NCBI GenBank assembly: GCA_022448525.1
Contig: JAKVCX010000010.1
Location: forward strand, 162,784 to 226,783
Source of the DNA: Tenacibaculum sp.
GTDB taxonomy: Bacteria; Bacteroidota; Bacteroidia; Flavobacteriales; Flavobacteriaceae
Length of the DNA stretch: 64,000 nucleotides
Reading direction: 5' to 3'
Below, piece after piece: positions 17,250 through 27,552 of the stretch. The notes under the pieces are model-generated. The model saw only the letters and a program-made list of their open reading frames with translations, ran no database searches and was not told where the DNA came from. Every line of letters begins with the position of its first letter. The first letter of the stretch is position 1. Made by a program: the position numbers and the translations under genes.

Positions 17250-19768
17250 ATGAAATATAAATACATAACCCTCTTATTGTTTGTTGGCACTTTGTCTAAC
17301 TGACAATATAACACAAATTCTCCTCGGTATCATGGAAATACAAAACGAAAAGATTCAAAACCAACCTTAAAAGAAATGGCTGCCCACGCCGAAAATTATT
17401 TTAGCACAATTGATGATAGCAAAAATGGTAGTGGTTAAAAACCGTTTAAAAGATGAGAAGTTCATTGGTCACATTATTTAAATGAAGATGGAACAATCGC
17501 CTCTAAAGAAAAATTATGGGACGCCTGGAGAGCTAAAAATGCATTACATAGCAAATCAGCAAAAAGTAATACGAATTTAAGTGATTGGAAAACTTTAGGA
17601 CCGTTTGACAACATAAGTTATCAAGCTCCTACAAGAAGAATAGGTCAAGGAAGAATTAACGCCATCGCTGTTGATCCGAATGACTCTAATACTTATTACA
17701 TTGGTTCACCAGCAGGTGGTATTTGGAAATCAACAGATGCTGGAATCAATTGGACAGCTCTTACTGATTTCCTTCCGCAAATCGGAGTTTCCGGTATAGC
17801 AATCAATCCAGATATTTCCAATATTATTTATATAGCTACAGGAGATGATGACTCTTCGCACTCTTACTCTGTAGGTGTTTGGAAAAGTACTGATGGGGGA
17901 AATACTTGGAATAATACTGGTGCAATACCAGGAGACCCGGATGATATGAATGAAATTTATGTTTTCCCTAACAATACAAATACAATTATGGTAGCTACTT
18001 CTACCGGAGTTCAAAAAAGTATTGATGGTGGTAATACCTGGATCACAAAGCTAAGTGGTGATATTAAAGATATCAAGATGAAACCTGGAGATAGTAATAC
18101 ATGGTACGCAACTTCGGATGACACATTTTAAAGATCATTAGATGGAGGAGAAACATTTAGTAATCTTCCTGTTACTGGTTTAACAAATTCTAGAAGATTG
18201 ATAATGGATGTGACAATTGCAGACCCTGACGTTATTTATTTAGTTAGCGCAGATACGGGATTTGCCTTTAATGGAATTTATAAATCTACTAACAGTGGTA
18301 GATCATTTACTAGAACCGCAGAAACCAATGATATTTTTAATAGTACTCAAGCTTGGTACGATTTAGCCATCACTGTCTCTGATGTAAATCCTGACATAGT
18401 TTATGTTGGTGTTTTAGACATCTGGAAATCAACAAACGGAGCTGATAGTTTTGCCCGTTTAAATCAATGGGATATTTAAATTCAGTAAGATATACTCACG
18501 CGGATATTCATTTTATGCGTTTCATGGATGGAAAGTTATTTGCTGGAACAGATGGAGGTATATATGTATCTGATGATGAGGGTGACTCTTTCTCGGATTT
18601 AAATAAAAACCTGGCTATAGGTCAATTTTATAGAATCTCAGTGTCGCAACAAAACCTTGACGTTGTCGCTGGAGGATTACAAGACAATGGTGGTTTTGGA
18701 CATGACGGAACTACTTGGAGACACTATCACGGGGGAGATGGAATGGAAGGAATCGTGGATCCATCTGACTCTAAAATTTTTTACGGGTTTACACAATATG
18801 GAGGAAGACTAAATATTACCGATGATAGTGGAATTTCAAGAAGACAATATTTCTTACCATCTGAAGAAGGACAAGAAGGAACTTCTGACCCAGTCGGTGA
18901 ATGGATTACACCATTAGCCATTACTAATAATAGTGAATTATATGCAGGGTATAGTCAAGTTTACAGATTTGAACCGACGGGATGGGTGAAGGTTTCTGAC
19001 CATAATTTTCAAGGAAATATAGATCGATTAGTAATTAATCCTGATAACAATGATATCATGTATGTTGCTCAAGGAGCTGGATTATTTAGAAGTACTGATA
19101 GAGGAGTAACATTTACAAAAGTAAACTTTACAGAAGGAGCTATTAGAGGGATTGTTACAGATCCTTCTGATTCTGAAGCTATATGGGTAATAACTAGCAA
19201 TAATGTCCGAAGAGTAACTAACATATCATCATCGTTCCCTACTAAAACTACAGTTGGAACAAATATTCCTTCAGAAGATTTAACTGTTATTAAACACCAC
19301 AAAGGAAGTGATAGCAACACTCTTTACTTAGGGACTACACTAGGTGTATACTTTATCAATGATGATCTAACAGAATGGCAGGCTTTTGATACAAATTTAC
19401 CAAATACTCAAATTAGAGATTTAGAAATAAACGAAACTAATGCAAGATTATATGCAGCAACTTTTGGTAGAGGAGTATTCTATTCTGATATTCCAACCTC
19501 ATCTGTATTATCTACTGATGATGATGTTTTCTTAAGTGGAATTTCTATTTACCCAAACCCATCACGAAGTATTTTTAATATTAATAGAACTATATCAGAT
19601 GAATTAACCGTTAGAGTATTTGACTTAACAGGAAAGCAAGTTTTTGCTAAGAAGAACATTACAGACACTACTTTTGAAATCGATATGAGTTCACATTCAA
19701 GTGGAATTTATATCATGAACATGTCTTCAAATGGAAAAATAGCTACTAAAAAACTTATTAAAAGGTAA
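17250..19768 (+). pseudogene. Decayed BNR/sortilin-like repeat protein with T9SS type A sorting domain
   Basis: Translation from the ATG at 17250 (MKYKYITLLLFVGTLSN) gives a recognisable secreted BNR-repeat protein of about 840 residues, but the frame is broken by TGA at 17301, TAA at 17436, TGA at 17454, TAA at 18129, and a one-base frameshift near 18470-18480. Repeats of the form GGIWKSTDAGINWT, GVWKSTDGGNTWN and GVQKSIDGGNTW show the beta-propeller. The intact 3' part (18467-19768) ends with a type A sorting domain (ISIYPNPSRSIFNI, VFDLTGKQVF, SSGIYIMNM). Such proteins are usually exported glycan-active or adhesive factors. Sequencing error could explain the frameshift but hardly four separate stops. 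Confidence 0.85.
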
Positions 19769-19791
19769 TAAATCTATAATAGTATAGAAAT

Positions 19792-19827
19792 AAAAAACTC
19801 CATGGGTGATTATCCATGGAGTTTTTT
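19792..19827. terminator. Bidirectional terminator
   Basis: Arms AAAAAACTCCATGG (19792-19805) and CCATGGAGTTTTTT (19814-19827) form a perfect 14-bp stem between the pseudogene and the convergent protease gene. Confidence 0.85.
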
Positions 19828-19846
19828 TTATTTAATCAATTTATTA

Positions 19847-20917
19847 TTAACTACAATCATTATAAAACAATGTACTTGTAGAAATTTCATTGAGAATTGG
19901 ATGATGTGTCATTTGTATAAATTGCATAATTGTAAACCTTCGGTAATCACAACTTTCTAAACCATAGCCCATAACATTTTGATTCAAAAATGTTCCTCTC
20001 TCTTTCTCTAAATCATTACCATCAGTACACTCAATTGAAATATAACCTCCACTTCCATTATATGTACAATCCTCTTCGATAGAAAAATGACTTACTATTT
20101 CTTGAGTTAACAAAGGTGTGTCAGCAATTAGATCACCTGTTGTATGAGATCTATTTTCTTCATCAGTAAAACATAGTTTTCCACTATTATGAAAAGTATG
20201 GTAAAGCCCTAAACAATGACCTATTTCATGTGGCAGCGTATGGCTTAAGGTTCCCTTTTTATTCACAACTAAAGCATTTGATCCTATTCCGTAGGCCTTA
20301 CCCTCACCTTCTGTACCTGTAACTAGTTTATCTACAATAAAAATATTCAAATATCCTGGCTCATTATATTTTCTAAAAATCAACAAATCCATTTCATATT
20401 CAGTTAAAGACTCTTCAAACAACCTTGTATCCCTAATATAGGCAACATCTTTCTTAAAAAACTTAATTGATTTTCCTGGGTAAATTGTTCCTGAAGTATA
20501 ATTTGTTCCATAATACTTCTTATACTCTGGATTAATTATAGGTTCTGTAAAATATGTATTTATCTTATCTGTCAAAGCATCCAATTCAGATTCAAGATAT
20601 CCACCTGAACCATTATCTCTGGTGAAGATGTGATATTTTACTTTAACATCAACTCTTACTCTTGGTGTTTCGCATTGTGGTGTTCCTGTTGCCAGTTTTT
20701 GCAATACTTCTTCGTGTGAAAGAGGCAAAGAAGGCACACCAAAACTTCTCGTATGACACATTTGATTTTTCACTTTGATTCCTGTGCCGTCTTCATTTGT
20801 AAGAAAATCTCTGTTTGATAAATCTGAATTTTCGACTGCATCTTCTTTTGAACAAGAAAAAATAGAAATGCTAATAGCTAGGGACATAACTATCCCTCTA
20901 AGTTTAATTTTTTTCAT
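19847..20917 (-). CDS. Lipoprotein zinc metalloprotease, M43 (pappalysin-like)
   Basis: A 356-residue lipoprotein (signal ending in the lipobox ISIFSC). The catalytic metzincin motif LPHEIGHCLGLYHTFH, near residue 229, gives the three zinc-binding histidines of HExxHxxGxxH. The downstream NVMGYGLESCDYRRFT supplies the Met-turn, and CDYRRFTIMQ is typical of M43. The protein likely acts at the cell surface on protein substrates that cannot be named. Unlike many flavobacterial M43 enzymes it has no T9SS sorting domain and is anchored by lipid. A -7 box lies upstream at 20941. Confidence 0.88.
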   Translation of the reverse strand: MKKIKLRGIVMSLAISISIFSCSKEDAVENSDLSNRDFLTNEDGTGIKVKNQMCHTRSFGVPSLPLSHEEVLQKLATGTPQCETPRVRVDVKVKYHIFTRDNGSGGYLESELDALTDKINTYFTEPIINPEYKKYYGTNYTSGTIYPGKSIKFFKKDVAYIRDTRLFEESLTEYEMDLLIFRKYNEPGYLNIFIVDKLVTGTEGEGKAYGIGSNALVVNKKGTLSHTLPHEIGHCLGLYHTFHNSGKLCFTDEENRSHTTGDLIADTPLLTQEIVSHFSIEEDCTYNGSGGYISIECTDGNDLEKERGTFLNQNVMGYGLESCDYRRFTIMQFIQMTHHPILNEISTSTLFYNDCS

Positions 20918-20940
20918 CTTTTCATATTAATTTAACGGGT

Positions 20941-20948
20941 CAAATATA
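20941..20948 (-). promoter_or_regulatory. Promoter -7 box for the M43 protease gene
   Basis: Minus-strand TATATTTG, exact consensus, 23 nt before the ATG at 20917. It lies just before the end of the upstream recX gene. Confidence 0.5.
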
Positions 20949-20954
20949 TAAACT

Positions 20955-21428
20955 TTATTTTAAACAATTATCAATCACTTCATTAATCAAATTTGATTCG
21001 TATCCTCGATAATTTAAATACGCATATAACTTACGTCTTCTTTCGTATATATTTTGATCTTTTACTAGTTCATTCTTCTTTTCTGTTAAATGAATTAAAT
21101 TATCCATATATAACTCTTCATCTATTTCCTTCAAAGCTGTTTTTATATTATAGTCTGAAATATTTCTAAACTTCAGTTCTCTTGTAATCCTTAGTCTCCC
21201 CCATTTTTTTATTCGATATTTTCCACGAGCGAAACTTTTTGAAAATCGTTCTTCATTTAAAAAATCATGCTCTAAAAGATGTAATAAAATAGCTTCTTTT
21301 GCCACTGAAATTAGTTTATATTCTCTTAACTTATCTTCCACTTCTTTATGACAGCGATCTTGATAAACACAATATCGTTCCATTTTTCGTTTAATCTCTT
21401 CAACCGTATAAACTTCCTTTTTATTCAT
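20955..21428 (-). CDS. recX: Regulatory protein RecX
   Basis: A 157-residue helical protein with the three-repeat RecX pattern: the first repeat has MERYCVYQDRCHKEVEDKL, the second HDFLNEERFSKSFARGKYRIKKWGRLRI, and the third RRRKLYAYLNYRGYESNLINEVI. RecX binds RecA filaments and modulates strand exchange. Length is standard. recA is not in the window. A terminator separates it from the efflux operon upstream. Confidence 0.9.
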   Translation of the reverse strand: MNKKEVYTVEEIKRKMERYCVYQDRCHKEVEDKLREYKLISVAKEAILLHLLEHDFLNEERFSKSFARGKYRIKKWGRLRITRELKFRNISDYNIKTALKEIDEELYMDNLIHLTEKKNELVKDQNIYERRRKLYAYLNYRGYESNLINEVIDNCLK

Positions 21429-21441
21429 ACATCAAAAAAAC

Positions 21442-21477
21442 AAAAAGAGTTAGAAGTAAACAACCTCTAACTCTTTT
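21442..21477 (-). terminator. Terminator of the efflux operon
   Basis: AAAAAGAGTTAGA (21442-21454) pairs with TCTAACTCTTTT (21466-21477). It lies just after the RND transporter stop on the minus strand, followed by a T run in that direction. Confidence 0.8.
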
Positions 21478-21497
21478 CAATTAACAAATTATTTTAA

Positions 21498-24400
21498 TTA
21501 ACTGGTAACACCAGTAATTTCCTCGAATTGATTTTCATCTATTTCTGAGGTACTTCGGTTTCTTATCCACATTTTCAATTTAGTAATTAAATAGAATAAG
21601 ATTGGTACTACTATAAGTGTTAAGAAGGTTGCTACGATTAAACCATAAATTACAGTCCAAGCTAGTGGACCCCAGAAGATAACATTATCTCCTCCAACGT
21701 AAATATGAGGGTTTAATTCTGATACCAAAGTGTAGAAATTAATGTTTAAACCTGTTGCTAGTGGAATTAAACCTAAAATAGTTGTAATTGCCGTTAACAA
21801 TACAGGACGTAAACGCGCCTTTCCTCCTTTGATAATACTTTCTTTTAGATCAGCAATAGAAACAAAATCATCTTCCTCCAAGCCTAAATCAACCTTTTTT
21901 CTATCCAATAATAATTGCGTATAATCTAGAAGAACTACACCATTATTTACTACAATACCTGCTAAGGAAATAATTCCCATCATTGTCATCATAATTACAA
22001 ACGATGACCCTGAGATTACTATTCCTCCAAACACCCCTATTAAACTTAAGAAGATTGCCAACATAATGATTGCCGGTTTCGAAATAGAATTAAACTGATA
22101 AATTAAAATCAAGAAAATTAAACCTAATCCCGAGAAGAAAGCCCCCATTAAGAAAGTCATCTGTTTATTCTGCTCCTCAATTTGCCCAGTATAATCTACT
22201 TTAATTGTTGAAGGAAGATCTGTATAGCTTTTCATTTCATCCTGAATCTTAGAAACGATTGCTCCCGCATCAGTAAAACCTGGAGCTAGTGCTGAATACA
22301 CAGTTACCACTCTCTTACCATTTTTATGTTTAATCGCACTGAATCCTGATGTATTCTTTTGATTTGCAACAGCAGCCACAGGAATAGACTTCACTTGCCC
22401 ACTTGCCATATCTCTAAACGTAATGGTTTGATTGAAAATAGCACTAGTGTTATATCGATTATCCTTATTAAATCTAACGTAAATATCATAGTCTTCACCA
22501 TCCTCTTTATAAACTCCTGCCTTCGTTCCGAAGATTGAGTTACGTAATTGTTGACCTACTTGAGAAGCAGAAACACCTAATTCTCCCGCTTTTTTTCTAT
22601 CAACATTCACTAACATTGTTGGTTTAGACTTATTTACATCAATTTTTAGCTCAGCGATTCCTGGAATTGATTTTGTATTAATAAAATCTCGCATTTTCTC
22701 AGCTGAGTTAATTAACTCAACGTAATCTTTCCCTTCTAACTCAATATTAATTGGATATCCAGCTGGTGGACCAACAGGATCTTTTTCTACCGAAATCGAT
22801 AATCCAGGATAAACACCTTGTAAATCATCCGTAATTGCTTTCTTTAAAATCTTACTATCAGCTCCTTTACGATATTTATATTCACGCATTGAAGCTACAA
22901 TTTTACCTCTGTGTGGCATCTCGGCTGTTGAACCTCCATCGGTTTGTGGGTTTCCAGATCCTGCTCCAACTTGAGTAATTGAACTTTCTACTAAGAAATT
23001 ATAATCACCATCTAGATACTTTGGTGAGTTAATTATTTTCTTAACTCTTTCTTCTAAATCACTCATAATTGCATTTGTTTTCTCAATATCCGTTCCTTGT
23101 GGATATTCAACATATACAATAACTTGGTTTGGCGTATTATCTGGGAAGAACTCAACCTTGGTTCTTTGAGAACCAACTGAAGCTCCAAATCCCATAAAAG
23201 CAACTATTAATAAAACAAAAGTCACTAATGTTAAAACTTGTGGTTTCCAACCTCTAAGTGAAGCTGTAATCATTCTTTCATAAAAACGCTCCCATTTTGG
23301 TAAAATTTCTCTTTGGAAATAGTTTGCAGCCGGACGCATAAAATACCTGTAAATCCAAAAATTAGCCGCAGCAAAAACCAATAAAGTACCTAATGGTCTT
23401 ATTGTTCCCCCAAAAATTAAAATTAACACTCCTAAAACTCCAAGTACAACTGTTAATCTAATTATTTTATGTAAAGGCATATTTTTATCCTCAGTACTCA
23501 TAAATTGAGACACTAAAACTGAATTGAAAAATATCGCTACAAATAGAGAAGATCCTAATACCACTCCTAATGTTTTTGGGAAATAAATCATGAATTGTCC
23601 CATTACTCCAGGCCATAAACCTAAGGGTACAAATGCTGCTACTGTAGTGGCTGTAGAAATAATAATTGGTAATGCAATTTCTCCAATACCTTTCTTGGCT
23701 GCTTCTAATCGAGTCATTCCCTCTTCATCCATCAAACGATACACATTTTCAACTAATACAATACCATTATCTACGAGCATTCCTAATCCCATAATTAACC
23801 CAAATAGAATCATAGTGTTCATAGTAAAACCAAGTAAATTAAGAATCATCAACGACATGAACATTGACATTGGAATTGCGAAACCTACGAAAAGTGCGTT
23901 CTTCAGTCCTAAGAAGAACATTAACACTGTTACTACCAGTATGATCCCAAAAATAATGTTGTTTACCAAGTCATCAACTTGACCAACTGTTTTTGACGAT
24001 TGATCATTAGCTAATGTAATTTTCAAGTTACCTGGTAAAGCTTTTGTTTCTTGAGCCTCCTTAACAATATCTCTAATTTTCTCAGTAGCTTCTACCATGT
24101 TTTCACCAGAACGTTTTTTAACGTCTAGCATCACTACTGATTCTCCGTTTTCTCTTGCGTATGTAGTTTTATCTTTATCTTTAAAACTTACTGTTGCTAT
24201 ATCTTTAAGATAAATTGAGTTTCCTCTTTCAGACTTTACAACAAAATTTTCTAATTCAGAAGGTGTTTCAATTTCACCTAAAACTCGAATAGTTCTTCTT
24301 TGTCCACTTGAAATTATATTCCCTGCTGAAACTGTTGCATTACCGTTTCCAATAGCTTGCATTACATCTCCAAAACTCACTTGAGCAGCCATCATCCTGT

Positions 24401-25016
24401 AAATATCTACAGCAACTTCAACCTCTTTCTCCTCTGCTCCACGAATATCAGCTTTCTTAATTTCTTTTAAATCTTCAATATCATCTTGAAGATACTCTGC
24501 ATATTCTTTTAATTGCTCAACAGTATAATCACCTGAGATATTTATATTTAAAATTGGTGTTTCTTCTGCTATATTTAGCTCGAAAACATTAGGCTCAACT
24601 TTGGCTCCATTGAATGTTGGCCAATCTTCTCCTGAAACCTCTTCATCGATTTCATCTTTAACTAATTGTTTAGCTTCTTCTACAGTTACTTTCTCACTAA
24701 ATTCCACCGTAATCATGGAAACATTCTCTTGAGATGTTGATGTAATTTTAACTACATTACTAACTGTATTTAACTTATCTTCTAGTGGATCCGTAATAAG
24801 TTTCTCAATATCTTCTGCTGTATTTCCAGGAAAAATTGAGTTTACATATATCTTAGTTTCTTTTATTTCTGGGAAATTCTCTCTTGGCATGCTTAAGAAA
24901 GCAGAGATACCAGCGAACAATATAATAGCCATTAAAACATAAATGGTTGTTTTATTGTTAATTGCCCAAGAAGATAAACCAAACTCTTTATCTACTTTTT
25001 TCTGTTGGTCTGTCAT
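21498..25016 (-). CDS. RND efflux transporter, AcrB/HAE family
   Basis: A 1172-residue proton-driven inner-membrane pump with the duplicated RND layout: one membrane helix near residue 25, a large porter domain, six helices, a second porter domain and six more helices. The fourth-helix motif reads GLGMLVDNGIVLVENVYRL, with one Asp where AcrB has a DD pair, as in many HAE-type pumps of Bacteroidota. Other marks are FPGNTAEDIEKLITDPLE and NNGVVLLDYTQ. It is slightly longer than AcrB because of an insertion around the sixth and seventh helices. Last gene of the tetR-tolC-mfp-rnd operon. Substrate unknown. Confidence 0.93.
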   Translation of the reverse strand: MTDQQKKVDKEFGLSSWAINNKTTIYVLMAIILFAGISAFLSMPRENFPEIKETKIYVNSIFPGNTAEDIEKLITDPLEDKLNTVSNVVKITSTSQENVSMITVEFSEKVTVEEAKQLVKDEIDEEVSGEDWPTFNGAKVEPNVFELNIAEETPILNINISGDYTVEQLKEYAEYLQDDIEDLKEIKKADIRGAEEKEVEVAVDIYRMMAAQVSFGDVMQAIGNGNATVSAGNIISSGQRRTIRVLGEIETPSELENFVVKSERGNSIYLKDIATVSFKDKDKTTYARENGESVVMLDVKKRSGENMVEATEKIRDIVKEAQETKALPGNLKITLANDQSSKTVGQVDDLVNNIIFGIILVVTVLMFFLGLKNALFVGFAIPMSMFMSLMILNLLGFTMNTMILFGLIMGLGMLVDNGIVLVENVYRLMDEEGMTRLEAAKKGIGEIALPIIISTATTVAAFVPLGLWPGVMGQFMIYFPKTLGVVLGSSLFVAIFFNSVLVSQFMSTEDKNMPLHKIIRLTVVLGVLGVLILIFGGTIRPLGTLLVFAAANFWIYRYFMRPAANYFQREILPKWERFYERMITASLRGWKPQVLTLVTFVLLIVAFMGFGASVGSQRTKVEFFPDNTPNQVIVYVEYPQGTDIEKTNAIMSDLEERVKKIINSPKYLDGDYNFLVESSITQVGAGSGNPQTDGGSTAEMPHRGKIVASMREYKYRKGADSKILKKAITDDLQGVYPGLSISVEKDPVGPPAGYPINIELEGKDYVELINSAEKMRDFINTKSIPGIAELKIDVNKSKPTMLVNVDRKKAGELGVSASQVGQQLRNSIFGTKAGVYKEDGEDYDIYVRFNKDNRYNTSAIFNQTITFRDMASGQVKSIPVAAVANQKNTSGFSAIKHKNGKRVVTVYSALAPGFTDAGAIVSKIQDEMKSYTDLPSTIKVDYTGQIEEQNKQMTFLMGAFFSGLGLIFLILIYQFNSISKPAIIMLAIFLSLIGVFGGIVISGSSFVIMMTMMGIISLAGIVVNNGVVLLDYTQLLLDRKKVDLGLEEDDFVSIADLKESIIKGGKARLRPVLLTAITTILGLIPLATGLNINFYTLVSELNPHIYVGGDNVIFWGPLAWTVIYGLIVATFLTLIVVPILFYLITKLKMWIRNRSTSEIDENQFEEITGVTS

Positions 25017-25034
25017 CAGTTTAATTTTTGATTG

Positions 25035-26204
25035 TTATTTGGCTACCTTTAAAATTTTAACTTCTTGTTTATCTTTTACACTTCTAGCACCTTCTTCTAC
25101 GATCTCCATTCCGCTAGTTAACCCTTTTGTAACTTCTACAACATCACCTTGAGTTTTACCTGTTTCAATGATAACTTGCTTTGCTATTGACTTATCATTT
25201 GATGTTTCAACTACATATACGTATTGCTGACCTTTTGAATTTTCAGAAATAATACTCTGAGGAATTAAAATTGCCGTTGGATTTGTATAATCGTTAATTT
25301 TCAATTTTGCAGTTAAGTTTGGCTTAATTGCTCTATCCTTATTAGGAACTCCAATTTCTACCTTAAACGTTCTGTTTGCTGGATTGATAAAGTTTCCTGC
25401 TTGACGTACTTTTGAATGTACTTGGGTTCCTAAAATTGGAAAATCAATTTCTACCTCTTTTCCTTTTACAACTGAACTGATATACGTTTCAGGAACATCC
25501 GTTTCAATATACATGTCTCCTAAATTTACAACTCTGAAAACCTCAGCACCAGGACCAGGAGAAACAACAGTTCCTTGCTCTTTAATTACATCATCAACAA
25601 TTCCAGTAAATGGTGCTCTTATTGTATACTTTCCAATGCTCTTACGTAAATTCGTTACAGCATTTTTCTGTGCTTCGTAGTTTGTTTTTGCTTGTAAATA
25701 TTGAATCTCAGAACCGATTCTTTGATCCCATAAACGCTTTTGACGCTCAAAAGTAGTTTTTGCTAAAGCTTCATTAGCTTCTAATTGAGCTAATTGATTT
25801 GATAAACCTCCATCATCAATACGAGCAAGCGCTTGTCCTTTGGCAACTTTTTGGCCTTCTTTTACAAGAACACTGACCAATTGACCAGGAACTTCAGGAT
25901 ATACTAAAACATTCTTTTTTGTTTGAACGCTTCCTTGTAACTCTAAAAAATGAACAAATTCTTTCGAGTTAGCTTGAATTGTTGTTATTAATGGTATTTT
26001 TTTATTGGTATCTAATTTCGCAATAGCATCGTCTAATTGTTTAATTTGATTAGCTATATCTTGAGATTTTGTACTTAATTCGTCTTTTTTCGCTCTAATC
26101 TTCGTAAGATCGTTTGAAGATAAAACTGCTTCTACTGATTGCTCTTTACTCCCACAAGAAATTAAAAAAGCTGAAGCTATGGTTAGTATAAATATCTTTC
26201 TCAT
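25035..26204 (-). CDS. RND periplasmic adaptor (membrane fusion protein)
   Basis: A 389-residue lipoprotein from the ATG at 26204 (MRKIFILTIASAFLISCGSKE); an in-frame ATG at 26228 would put extra residues before the signal. It has a helical hairpin region, the lipoyl half-motifs VLVKEGQKVAKGQALARID and TIRAPFTGIVDDVIKEQGTVVSPG, and a beta-barrel domain. It links the inner-membrane pump to the TolC-type channel. It lies between tolC and the pump gene with 7- and 18-nt gaps. Confidence 0.92.
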   Translation of the reverse strand: MRKIFILTIASAFLISCGSKEQSVEAVLSSNDLTKIRAKKDELSTKSQDIANQIKQLDDAIAKLDTNKKIPLITTIQANSKEFVHFLELQGSVQTKKNVLVYPEVPGQLVSVLVKEGQKVAKGQALARIDDGGLSNQLAQLEANEALAKTTFERQKRLWDQRIGSEIQYLQAKTNYEAQKNAVTNLRKSIGKYTIRAPFTGIVDDVIKEQGTVVSPGPGAEVFRVVNLGDMYIETDVPETYISSVVKGKEVEIDFPILGTQVHSKVRQAGNFINPANRTFKVEIGVPNKDRAIKPNLTAKLKINDYTNPTAILIPQSIISENSKGQQYVYVVETSNDKSIAKQVIIETGKTQGDVVEVTKGLTSGMEIVEEGARSVKDKQEVKILKVAK

Positions 26205-26211
26205 TAGTTGA

Positions 26212-27552
26212 TTATTTAACTGGTACATTTAACGCGTTGTCTAAAGTGGCTTTGCTGGCGATAATATTTAGCATTGCCTGTAAGTAATTATTCTGTTGTG
26301 TATATAACTGATTTCTTGTTTCTAATAATTCGAAACTGGTAGTTACCCCCTCATCAAACTTAATTGTTTGTTTTTTCTCAATTCGTTCAGCTAAACCTAA
26401 ATTTTTCTTTGCTGTGGTATAATTTTCAATACTTAATTGGTATTGACTTCTTGCTTGTTTTATTTGAAGGTTTAATTTTTGTTTGGTTTCTTCTAATCTA
26501 ATATCAGATGATTCAAGTGCTATTTCAGCTTGCTTAGTTTTAGCCGCTCTTCCTAAACTGCTAAAAATCGGAACATTAATTCCTACACCAAAAACAGAAG
26601 TAGAAATCCAATTTTGAGAAGAATTAAAAAATGTAAAATCTTCTGAGTTAGCTAACCTTGTATAATTAATAAAAGCATTTACACTAGGTAAAGCTTTACT
26701 TTTCTCTAACTTTAAAAGTAAACGATTACTCTCACGATCGTTTTGAGCGATTCTATAGTCAATATGATTATCTAAATCGAACTTCTGAGAAAGCAATTCT
26801 AGATTTGAATTTGTTAAAACTAAATCTTCTAAAGTTTCTGTTAGAGTTAACTTGGTATCAATAGGATTTCCTAAAGCTATATTTAAGTATTCATATGCGA
26901 TTTCAACCATTCTTTTCGCATTTCTAATATTACTCACAATATTTCCCTCGGAAATTTCGAATCTTTCTACATCCTCTTGTTCAGCCAATCCGTTTTCAAA
27001 ACCTAAACGAGCTCCTTTTAATAGTCGATCATTTACTTTTTTATTTCTCTCAAGAATTCGAACACTCTCTTCTGCGACTAAAACATTTCCGTATGCATTA
27101 ATAACCGCTTCACGCGTAGCTAATTCTGTTTTCTCTTTGGCTTGTTCAGATATCTTCAAGTAAGTTTTAGCCGACTGTAATCCGACTAAATAAGACCCAT
27201 CAAATAACAACTGACTTAAAGTTACGGTTCCTGTAATATTATGTTGTGCATTAAAATCAATTGTTCCGTCTCCAGTAAAGTCCACTCCTGGAAACTGTCT
27301 TTTTAAATTGTTTTGATAATTGATTGTTCCGTTAATTTGAGGTAAACCTGTGGCTGTTGTTTCCCACTTTCTTTTCTTTGCAGCCTCTATATCATTTAAA
27401 GCTGTTTTGTTATTGTAGTTGTTTTTTATTGCAAAGAAAACAGCATCCCTCATTGATAAGCTCATTTCTTTAGTTTGCTGAGCGTTGATAGCACTCATAA
27501 AAAACAGCACAAATACACCTAACATGTATTTTCCCATTGTGTTAGTTTTCAT
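26212..27552 (-). CDS. TolC-family outer-membrane efflux protein
   Basis: A 446-residue protein with a signal peptide (start MKTNTMGKYMLGVF, cleavage near INAQQ). Two TolC-type repeats are visible, each with long helices and a beta segment, for example LSMRDAVFFAIKNNYNNKTALNDIEAAKKRKW and the C-terminal YTQQNNYLQAMLNIIASKATLDNALN. It forms the exit channel of the tripartite pump. Its first 11 bases overlap the end of the tetR gene, so both are translated from one transcript. An in-frame start at 27537 is also possible. Confidence 0.92.
   Translation of the reverse strand: MKTNTMGKYMLGVFVLFFMSAINAQQTKEMSLSMRDAVFFAIKNNYNNKTALNDIEAAKKRKWETTATGLPQINGTINYQNNLKRQFPGVDFTGDGTIDFNAQHNITGTVTLSQLLFDGSYLVGLQSAKTYLKISEQAKEKTELATREAVINAYGNVLVAEESVRILERNKKVNDRLLKGARLGFENGLAEQEDVERFEISEGNIVSNIRNAKRMVEIAYEYLNIALGNPIDTKLTLTETLEDLVLTNSNLELLSQKFDLDNHIDYRIAQNDRESNRLLLKLEKSKALPSVNAFINYTRLANSEDFTFFNSSQNWISTSVFGVGINVPIFSSLGRAAKTKQAEIALESSDIRLEETKQKLNLQIKQARSQYQLSIENYTTAKKNLGLAERIEKKQTIKFDEGVTTSFELLETRNQLYTQQNNYLQAMLNIIASKATLDNALNVPVK

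Noticed and set aside
17250..18479. Stop-codon recoding or programmed frameshifting in the BNR gene
   Set aside because: Both TGA and TAA stops occur and no slippery site or recoding structure was seen; ordinary decay explains all lesions.
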